Assembly (NCBI GenBank): GCA_022729775.1
Contig: DZBA01000151.1
Span: forward strand, 1-7,870
DNA: 7,870 nt
Reading direction: 5' to 3'
Origin: Anaerolinea thermophila
GTDB taxonomy: Bacteria > Chloroflexota > Anaerolineae > Anaerolineales > Villigracilaceae
In this document: positions 1-4,762 of the stretch, one piece after another
Layout of the letters: every line of letters begins with the position of its first letter
Position numbering within the stretch: the first letter of the stretch is position 1
Notes under the pieces: model-generated
What the model was told of the DNA's origin: nothing
What the model saw: only the letters and a program-made list of their open reading frames with translations
Databases searched by the model: none
Made by a program: the position numbers and the translations under genes

Positions 1-77
1 GAATTAAGAAAACTTGATCACAGAGGTCTCAGCGCGACGCTATTCGGGAAGCGCCGCGCCAACAACCAGACGCTGCT
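1..77. other. Non-coding edge with an imperfect GC-rich hairpin
   Basis: No gene is visible after the stop codon of the 109-residue protein. The arms at 32-41 and 50-59 (GCGCGACGCT and AGCGCCGCGC) pair over 10 bp with one mismatch or wobble, around an 8-base loop. It sits just downstream of a minus-strand stop codon, where a terminator would be expected, but no run of T follows it on the minus strand. It is therefore only a weak terminator candidate. It could also be part of a further gene that the window cuts off. Confidence 0.25.
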
Positions 78-407
78 TTATTTCTGTAAGTCATATCTTC
101 TACGCATGAAGAAGTACATGCCGCCTGCGCCAGCCGCCAGACCAACGACCCCAGCTAAAGTGGTCAGGGATATGTCTGAGGTAGCTGTGCCAGCTACGTC
201 AGGAGCGCAGTAAGGGTCGCTCTGATTCGGTATATAGGGTCCATTATCTACAGCGCAAAACTGAACGCCGCCAGTTGGGGCGCTGTCTGAAGGCAAGCAA
301 ACACAATTTACTTGCGCGGCAGCCGAGCCGGGGAACAAAGCCAGGACAAAGAATGCCAGCAATAAGGCTGTGCCACCGTAGTACAACGTGCGTTTTCGAA
401 TTTTCAT
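78..407 (-). CDS. Small exported protein with C-terminal membrane anchor, unknown function
   Basis: I do not recognise the family. The 109-residue product has a clear Sec signal peptide: basic MKIRKR, a hydrophobic core at about residues 9-25, and a likely cut after the AAA at 29-31. A short ectodomain of about 45 residues follows, with four cysteines (35, 37, 51, 67) and several prolines. Residues about 79-101 form one hydrophobic, Gly/Ala-rich helix, followed by the basic tail RRRYDLQK. This predicts a type I membrane protein with the cysteine-bearing part outside. The tail resembles the layout of a surface-sorting signal (helix plus basic end), but no LPxTG motif precedes it. The start is supported by AAGGAG seven bases upstream of ATG. 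It begins 18 bases after the preceding short frame and is probably co-transcribed with the esterase gene. The four cysteines could form two disulfides or bind a ligand; nothing in the sequence decides this. Confidence 0.75.
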   Translation of the reverse strand: MKIRKRTLYYGGTALLLAFFVLALFPGSAAAQVNCVCLPSDSAPTGGVQFCAVDNGPYIPNQSDPYCAPDVAGTATSDISLTTLAGVVGLAAGAGGMYFFMRRRYDLQK

Positions 408-425
408 GATATAGCTCCTTTTGAT

Positions 426-635
426 TTATTTTTTTAGATTCAATTGCAATTTGCCGTTCAAGCGCAGGGATTGCATGCCATTCACTTCGGTAAAATTATC
501 GTAATTGCCACAGCGCAACCATACCTTGTCCGTCTGATTAGAACATCCGCTTCGAGCATGGCACCGGGCGCAAAGTTCTCCTCCAGCCAACTTTGCAGGG
601 ACGGGCGTGGGTTCGATCATGAGCAATGTCAGCAT
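426..635 (-). pseudogene. Short frame-broken gene remnant, unknown function
   Basis: The frame beginning at the ATG at 635 gives 69 residues, but it stays open upstream to about 677 and includes a hydrophobic stretch (LWLAIVMLTLLM) followed by EPTPVPA, like an N-terminal membrane segment or signal. Its end (TDKVWLRCGNYDNFTEVNG) looks protein-like, while the middle (cysteine-rich, CARCHARSGC) does not. In that middle, another minus-strand frame, open over 485-616, reads LQSWLEENFAPGAMLEADV, which looks far more natural. Joining PTPVPA, LQSWLEEN...ADVLIR and TDKVWLRCG needs one shift near 590-600 and a compensating one near 522-542. No good ribosome site precedes the ATG, and the frame runs into the esterase 3' end. 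It may be a decayed small exported protein, a gene hit by two assembly errors, or a genuine but odd 69-residue protein. The frameshift reading is my judgement from residue patterns only. Confidence 0.45.
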
Positions 636-654
636 GACGATTGCCAGCCACAGG

Positions 655-2223
655 TTATTGTGAAATGCAGGAGTACATCAGCAGCCAGGCAGATATTGGG
701 GATTGCAAAAAAACGAGAAGTCCGTCGGTCTGCTTGCGGAGAAAGTCCGGCTGCATTTCAATTTTTTCGCCGAACATCATCGTTTGGTCGTTGCCGGCGC
801 TCGTCGGGAGCCATGTTGGCGCGCCCACTGGTTCTGGCGTGCCTGTAAGCGCAAACGCGTACCAATAATCCATAACCCGCCCGGACATTTCCCAGTCTGC
901 CGGCGTGAATGCTCCAAATGCAGGCGTTTCTGTGCCAAACACAAATGGCAACTCGCCGCCATGCGGCACCCCGGGCATGGCAGCTCGCGCGTTGACGGGG
1001 AGGTATGAAAAATAATAGCGCCAGGTTGCAGCGCGTTGAGAATGCTGCTCTGCGATATGCCTTGCCATCATGGTGAAAAACGTGTCGCGTAAAATATAAC
1101 GCCCCAGATTTTTATCGTCCACCGAGTCTGAATATAGTTCTTTCACTGGAATGCCAGCCTCTTCAAATTTTTGAGGCACTATAGACATATTGACCCCAAA
1201 AAGGTCGAAGAATGCCGTCTCGTCGCTATTACTGCCAATGATGAGCGGCAGCGGCGCTTCTACCCCATTTTCAAAACTCGCCAGAATGGACTGCGGCAAG
1301 TAAGAGTCGCCGATGGTGAAATCTGAAGTTCCTGCGGTTCCCGCGAATTTTTCCGCAGGCGTTGCGCGTAACTCGGCAACCGTTGCCTGCGCGCCATTCA
1401 AGCCAAGCGCGGTGGCAAAATTAGCGCCATCCGTATTTGCCTGCTCGCGGGTTCTGCCTGCGCTGAGCGTGAAACTTTCAGCAATGCCGCGTTGAAAGAG
1501 TCCGCGTGTCAGCGGCGAAGCAAATAAAGCCAGCACGCTTCCCGCGCCGGCTGATTCGCCAAAAATCGTCACATTTTGGGGGTTGCCGCCAAACGCCGTT
1601 ATGTTTTGTTGAACCCACTGCAAGGCAGCGCGTTGGTCATACCAGCCAAAATTGACGGGACCCTCGGGCGTTTCCCCTTCCAGAGCAGGATGCGAAAAGA
1701 ATCCCAAAGCGCCAAGCCGATAGTTGAACGTGACCACAACTGCGCCGCGCGCCGCGAGAAGCCGCCCATCGTATAACGCTTCGCTGCCTGCTCCACTGGT
1801 AAAACCGCCGCCATGAATCCAAACCATGACAGGGCGCTTTGCATTTGCATCCAGACCGGGAGTCCAAATATTTACGGTGAGACAATCTTCGCTTGGCGGA
1901 GTAGTTAACACAATCCCCGGACTTGAAGGTTGAACACAAGCCGCGCCAAATTCCGTCGCGTTGCGGACATCCGTCCACGACACTGGCGGTTGGGGTAATT
2001 TCCAGCGCAGTTCGCCAATGGGCGGCGCAGCATACGGAATGCCTTTGAAGACAAAGACGGGGCTATCAGTCACAGTTCCTTGCACGCGACCGGACTGGGT
2101 CTCGACAACAGGCGCTGACATTGCGTCCGATTCCGCATCTGTGGGCGGCGCAACAGTCGGAGCAGCCCCACACGCGCTCAATAAAATGGCAAACAGTAGG
2201 ATGGTTGGAAAAATGTTCTTCAT
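655..2223 (-). CDS. Carboxylesterase type B family lipoprotein
   Basis: An alpha/beta-hydrolase of the carboxylesterase/cholinesterase family that hydrolyses carboxylic esters; the substrate cannot be told from sequence. Visible family marks are the oxyanion-hole HGGGF at 137-141, EDCLTVNIW at 112-120, the nucleophile elbow GESAG with Ser224, the acid Glu335 in NSDET, and His421 in VPHGGELPFVFG. The triad is therefore complete. Cys96 and Cys114 match the family's first disulfide. The N-terminus is a lipoprotein signal with lipobox LSAC (Cys18), followed by a Thr/Pro/Ala-rich linker, so the enzyme should be tethered outside the cell membrane. The ATG is preceded by AAAGGAG at good spacing. At 522 residues it has normal length, but after MQPDFLRKQTD (490-500), where relatives usually end, the last 22 residues are hydrophobic and atypical. 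That tail begins at a T7 run (707-713), a plausible slip or indel site. First gene of a likely operon with the two small downstream frames. Confidence 0.93.
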   Translation of the reverse strand: MKNIFPTILLFAILLSACGAAPTVAPPTDAESDAMSAPVVETQSGRVQGTVTDSPVFVFKGIPYAAPPIGELRWKLPQPPVSWTDVRNATEFGAACVQPSSPGIVLTTPPSEDCLTVNIWTPGLDANAKRPVMVWIHGGGFTSGAGSEALYDGRLLAARGAVVVTFNYRLGALGFFSHPALEGETPEGPVNFGWYDQRAALQWVQQNITAFGGNPQNVTIFGESAGAGSVLALFASPLTRGLFQRGIAESFTLSAGRTREQANTDGANFATALGLNGAQATVAELRATPAEKFAGTAGTSDFTIGDSYLPQSILASFENGVEAPLPLIIGSNSDETAFFDLFGVNMSIVPQKFEEAGIPVKELYSDSVDDKNLGRYILRDTFFTMMARHIAEQHSQRAATWRYYFSYLPVNARAAMPGVPHGGELPFVFGTETPAFGAFTPADWEMSGRVMDYWYAFALTGTPEPVGAPTWLPTSAGNDQTMMFGEKIEMQPDFLRKQTDGLLVFLQSPISAWLLMYSCISQ

Positions 2224-2327
2224 TGAAAGTTCTCCTTTGTGATTTCAACATCCTTGCGCAAAATAACGAAGGCAACGATGAGTGAATGCAAGATATAACA
2301 TACGCCATTCCATCAGAATAAAACAGA

Positions 2328-2364
2328 GGGATATCTCACATATTTCGATGGGAGAATCTCACAT
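2328..2364 (-). promoter_or_regulatory. Paired ATGTGAGAT boxes, candidate operator, copy 1
   Basis: On the minus strand ATGTGAGAT occurs at 2356-2364 and again at 2333-2341, with a centre-to-centre distance of 23 bases, about two helical turns. Each copy is followed by a C/T-rich tail (TCTCCC and ATCCCT). The pair lies within the 61-bp block that is identical in both intergenic copies, and is roughly 110 to 140 bases upstream of the esterase start. Paired direct repeats at this spacing suit a dimeric regulator or transcription-control site. The TGTGA core recalls CRP-type half-sites, but no proper CRP palindrome is present. The role is inferred. Confidence 0.4.
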
Positions 2365-2390
2365 CTATCAATTTTGTAAGGTGGGCAGGC

Positions 2391-2434
2391 AAAAAAAAAA
2401 GGTGACGGTCACTCTTGGGACGACTGTCACCTTT
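2391..2434 (-). terminator. Intrinsic terminator of the beta-helix gene
   Basis: Just after the beta-helix stop codon, the arms 2422-2431 (GACTGTCACC on the plus strand) and 2401-2410 (GGTGACGGTC) form a 10-bp stem with one non-Watson-Crick pair. On the minus strand the stem is followed directly by ten T (plus-strand A at 2391-2400). A T run is present only on the minus-strand side, so it should stop minus-strand transcription. It is closely related to the terminator at 4208-4249. Confidence 0.88.
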
Positions 2435-2451
2435 GGACTACATTTTATTCC

Positions 2452-3924
2452 TTATTGCGCTACCAGCGCGTACACGCCGGGAGTCGTGACCGAGAAGACC
2501 ACCATCCCATTCACCACCTCGGATGGGACTTCAACCCACGCGGAGCCGTTCCACATCAGCACGGTGAAGGGCGCGGACATTCCGGCGGGGATTTCGAAAG
2601 TCACTTGCACCGCTTCCGGCGCGGATTCGAGTTCCTCGCCGCCCAACACCAGCGCGATGCTCGCGCCCGCCGCGAAGGTTTTGCCAACAGGCAGCGCACC
2701 GGGGAGTTTATCCGCGCTGTACGCGGTTTTGACCGCGACAATTTGCTCGTATACTGGCGCAAAGATATTTTGACCTTCGTCATTCATCGCGCCGCCAGGC
2801 GGGTTAACAACAGGCGCATCGGGGAAAGACACGCGCCCTTGACCACATGCGCTGCAAGCGGCATCACTAATTTCTAAGACTCCATTTACGGGAATTCCAT
2901 TATTGGCAAAGGCAATGGAGGCTAAGCACGCACCAGCTGTTCCGCCTTCTAAAAAGATACCAGTGCCATTATCATGGACATAGACATCGTTGAGTGTGAC
3001 AGTTCCATGTCTTACATAAATCCCTGCGTCAGAATTTTCAGCCAACTCACTATCTACTATGGTAGCGTTGCCAGTTATATCTACATAGATACCATCGTGA
3101 TTTTTTTTCGCGCTGACTTTTGTCAGGTTTACATTTCCTGTATGGGCGCTAATGCCAATGCCAACATTAGAATTATTAGATTGTTGAACATCCGTGATAT
3201 TCAACGTGGCGGTGTTGCCAGCAGCCCAAAAACCGCCATTCACCAAAGTAAAACCTTGAAAGGTGAATACATTTGCGCCGATGTTCAGATTTAGCAAAAG
3301 CACATCTCCGGTCAGAGTGGTCAAGCCGCTGCCTTCGCCGATGAGTCCCGTCAGGTTTTTTAGGTTGCCAGTTGAGCCGTCAATGGTCACACCTGCTGCG
3401 TAGGTCCCTGCCGCCACATAAATACTGCCGGTGGCTGTGGGCGTAATTTCGAAGGCATCAATGGCGGCTTGCAAAGGCGTTGCCGTTTTGGTGCAAGCGC
3501 CTGTCACCTGCGCCGCGCAAACGCCCGTTGTGCTGAAACCGACATACTGCGTGCCGTCCCAAAAGAAGGGGTCAGCGGCGGCAACGACTTCGGCGGCTTC
3601 TTGTGAGGCAAGCGGAAGCGCGTCGCCGCTTTCATCCAGCACAATCAGTTCAGTTTCTTCGGGCAATTGCTCCAACACTTCGGGGATGCTGAGTTCTTCT
3701 GCCGCAGGCGGGGCATCCACAACGGGCGCGTCTTCCACAGGAGCTTCCGCGACGGGCGCGTCTGCTACCGGCTCGTCCGCAGGCGGGGCAACCTCCCCTG
3801 CGGCGGGTTCGGCGGGCGGAGGCGCTTCATCCTGCGCGAACGCGGCAAGCGGCATCCCTGCTGAAACCAACAAAGCCAATAATACGGCAATCGAAAGAAC
3901 TGTCAATCTTTTTTTCTTGAACAT
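2452..3924 (-). CDS. Secreted pectin-lyase-like parallel beta-helix protein
   Basis: A 490-residue exported protein. A Sec signal peptide (MFKKKR, hydrophobic core, likely cut after AFA at residue 30) is followed by a low-complexity Pro/Ala/Glu linker at 31-76 with repeated DAPV/EAPV units. Residues about 148-350 read as a right-handed parallel beta-helix: TPLQAAIDAF, then GSIYVAAGTY and the coil-like repeats DGIYV, DAGIYV and TGIFLEGG. A proline-rich hinge (369-377) leads to a C-terminal beta-sandwich-like domain (about 405-490) ending TPGVYALVAQ. Such folds often bind or cleave polysaccharides, but I see no convincing catalytic set, so a binding or structural role is as likely. There is no LPxTG motif and no C-terminal helix, so it is probably released or held non-covalently. 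The ATG has AAGGAG six bases upstream. The helix core is visibly AT-richer than both ends. It lies between two copies of the same intergenic cassette, each with a terminator. Confidence 0.85.
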   Translation of the reverse strand: MFKKKRLTVLSIAVLLALLVSAGMPLAAFAQDEAPPPAEPAAGEVAPPADEPVADAPVAEAPVEDAPVVDAPPAAEELSIPEVLEQLPEETELIVLDESGDALPLASQEAAEVVAAADPFFWDGTQYVGFSTTGVCAAQVTGACTKTATPLQAAIDAFEITPTATGSIYVAAGTYAAGVTIDGSTGNLKNLTGLIGEGSGLTTLTGDVLLLNLNIGANVFTFQGFTLVNGGFWAAGNTATLNITDVQQSNNSNVGIGISAHTGNVNLTKVSAKKNHDGIYVDITGNATIVDSELAENSDAGIYVRHGTVTLNDVYVHDNGTGIFLEGGTAGACLASIAFANNGIPVNGVLEISDAACSACGQGRVSFPDAPVVNPPGGAMNDEGQNIFAPVYEQIVAVKTAYSADKLPGALPVGKTFAAGASIALVLGGEELESAPEAVQVTFEIPAGMSAPFTVLMWNGSAWVEVPSEVVNGMVVFSVTTPGVYALVAQ

Positions 3925-4035
3925 GGTTTTCTCCTTTTGAGTTTGTTCCTGGCATCATCGCGCGGAAAAACAGGAGCAATGATGAAAATATTTTGTTACG
4001 TTCAACCATACGCCATTATTCAAGATAAACATAGA

Positions 4036-4072
4036 GGGATATCTCACATATTTCGATGGGAGAATCTCACAT
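4036..4072 (-). promoter_or_regulatory. Paired ATGTGAGAT boxes, candidate operator, copy 2
   Basis: This is the same pair as at 2328-2364, here at 4064-4072 and 4041-4049 on the minus strand with the same 23-base spacing, upstream of the beta-helix gene. No substitution is seen anywhere in the surrounding 61 bases, whereas sequence just outside has drifted. That pattern fits either a very recent copy or constraint on a control site. Confidence 0.4.
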
Positions 4073-4095
4073 CTATCAATTTTGTAAGGTGGGTA

Positions 4096-4194
4096 GTATC
4101 TTCTCAATACTGGACACCGTCCCGAAGGTTTCATCGAAAATCTGGTTAATCGCTCAAACCTTCGGGACGTTTCCCATTTTTTTTGAGAAGATAC
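4096..4194. mobile_element. 99-bp MITE-like palindromic element with 8-bp target duplication
   Basis: The ends are perfect 12-bp inverted repeats: GTATCTTCTCAA (4096-4107) and TTGAGAAGATAC (4183-4194). Inside is a second perfect 14-bp inverted pair, CGTCCCGAAGGTTT (4118-4131) and AAACCTTCGGGACG (4156-4169), around a 24-base loop. The left flank 4088-4095 is GGTGGGTA and the right flank 4195-4202 is GGTGAGCA. The empty site in the other cassette reads GGTGGGCA (2380-2387). Each flank thus differs from the empty site by one transition, which is what an 8-bp target duplication looks like after slight decay. It is too short to code for anything, so it would need a transposase in trans. Families known for about 8-bp duplications include ISL3, IS66 and IS256; I cannot assign one. 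As RNA the whole unit would fold into a nested hairpin. Confidence 0.8.
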
Positions 4195-4207
4195 GGTGAG
4201 CAGGCGC

Positions 4208-4249
4208 AAAAAAAAGGTGACAGTCACTCTTGGGGCGACTGTCACCTTT
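4208..4249 (-). terminator. Intrinsic terminator of the giant surface protein gene
   Basis: The arms 4237-4246 (GACTGTCACC on the plus strand) and 4216-4225 (GGTGACAGTC) pair perfectly over 10 bp, and flanking A/T bases can extend the stem to 13 bp. On the minus strand eight T follow immediately (plus-strand A at 4208-4215). It starts about 30 bases after the stop codon of the surface protein gene and is a sister copy of the terminator at 2391-2434. Confidence 0.92.
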
Positions 4250-4276
4250 GGACTGGATTTTATTGATTAAGTCACA

Positions 4277-4762
4277 TTACTCCACGCTCACCAACTCAGC
4301 GCGGACAACGATGCGGTAGCGGTATTCCTTAGCGACATCATCATACGATTGGCAGGTCACCAAAGTCAGCCATGAAGAGTCTTCGTGCTTGAAGGCGGTG
4401 TTCACCGCAAAGGGACGCACGCGCTTCACTTCGCGCACTTCATAGATATATTTTTGTCCCTGCAATTCAACGATGAGACGGTCACCGCTGCCAAGCGAGC
4501 CAATCTTTTCAAAGGGACCGGGCGTGCCATCCGCGAGGAAGGCGTGCGCGGTGAGGACGGAGTTGCCATCATGGGTTGGGAAGGCGGTGTTTTCCAGCCA
4601 GCCCGCGTTACGATACAGCCATGTAATTGCCCATGCGTTTTCTTTCTCATCGAACGGCACGCCGACAATCTCGGTCTTGAGTTTGAGCGCGGGAATTTCA
4701 AGCGCGAGGCTGGTTTGAGCGTAGGCAATATCTTCGGGCATCGCGGGCAGGGATGTCCACAC
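4277..4762 (-). other. Sortase domain at the C-terminus of the surface protein
   Basis: Sortases are membrane-side transpeptidases that cut sorting motifs and form an acyl-enzyme through cysteine. This segment has beta-barrel-like strands, LEIPALKLKTEI near its start and SVLTAHAF with the catalytic His (codon at 4544-4546). It also has GDRLIVELQGQKYIYEV, LTLVTC with the catalytic Cys (codon at 4352-4354) and RIVVRAELV at the end. Length and motif order suit a complete sortase (PF04203-like). The subclass is uncertain; class D/E-like is my guess from TLVTC and RIVVRA. Free sortases normally carry their own N-terminal membrane helix, which is absent here because the domain is the tail of a larger protein. 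Confidence 0.85.

Larger units (their letters stand above)
2299..2449 (-). repeat. Intergenic cassette, copy 1 (uninterrupted)
   Basis: This gap between the beta-helix gene and the esterase gene matches the gap at 4007-4264. Shared parts, in minus-strand order, are an ATTTTATT-side tail, the terminator hairpin with its T run, GCAGGC-side sequence, a block of 61 identical bases (2325-2385 against 4033-4093), and a looser match ending in CATACGCCATT (2299-2309 against 4007-4017). The two copies lie about 1.7 kb apart in the same orientation. After 2299 the sequences diverge completely toward the esterase start. The rest of the 2224-2451 gap holds the esterase ribosome site and no promoter I can assign with confidence. 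Confidence 0.9.
4007..4264 (-). repeat. Intergenic cassette, copy 2 (interrupted by an insertion)
   Basis: This is the second copy of the sequence at 2299-2449, lying between the giant surface protein gene and the beta-helix gene. It keeps the terminator hairpin, the T run and the identical 61-bp block (4033-4093), but 99 extra bases plus a short duplication separate the block from the terminator. The block sits about 108 bases upstream of the beta-helix start, close to the roughly 101 bases seen before the esterase start. The remaining bases of the 3925-4276 gap hold the beta-helix ribosome site and no clear gene. Confidence 0.9.

Noticed and set aside
2328..2364. Repeated ATCTCACAT units as a tiny CRISPR-like array
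   Set aside because: There are only two 9-base copies per locus, the spacers are too short, and the whole block is identical between loci, so this is not an array.
2282..2773. Plus-strand frame of 163 codons running through the cassette into the beta-helix gene
   Set aside because: It crosses the terminator hairpin and A10 run and continues antisense to a well-supported gene. There is no ribosome site of note and the product has no sensible pattern.
4118..4184. Inner 14-bp hairpin plus T8 as a stand-alone plus-strand terminator
   Set aside because: The T run starts about seven bases after the stem and belongs to the end of the larger element. No plus-strand gene lies upstream, so the mobile-element reading explains it better.
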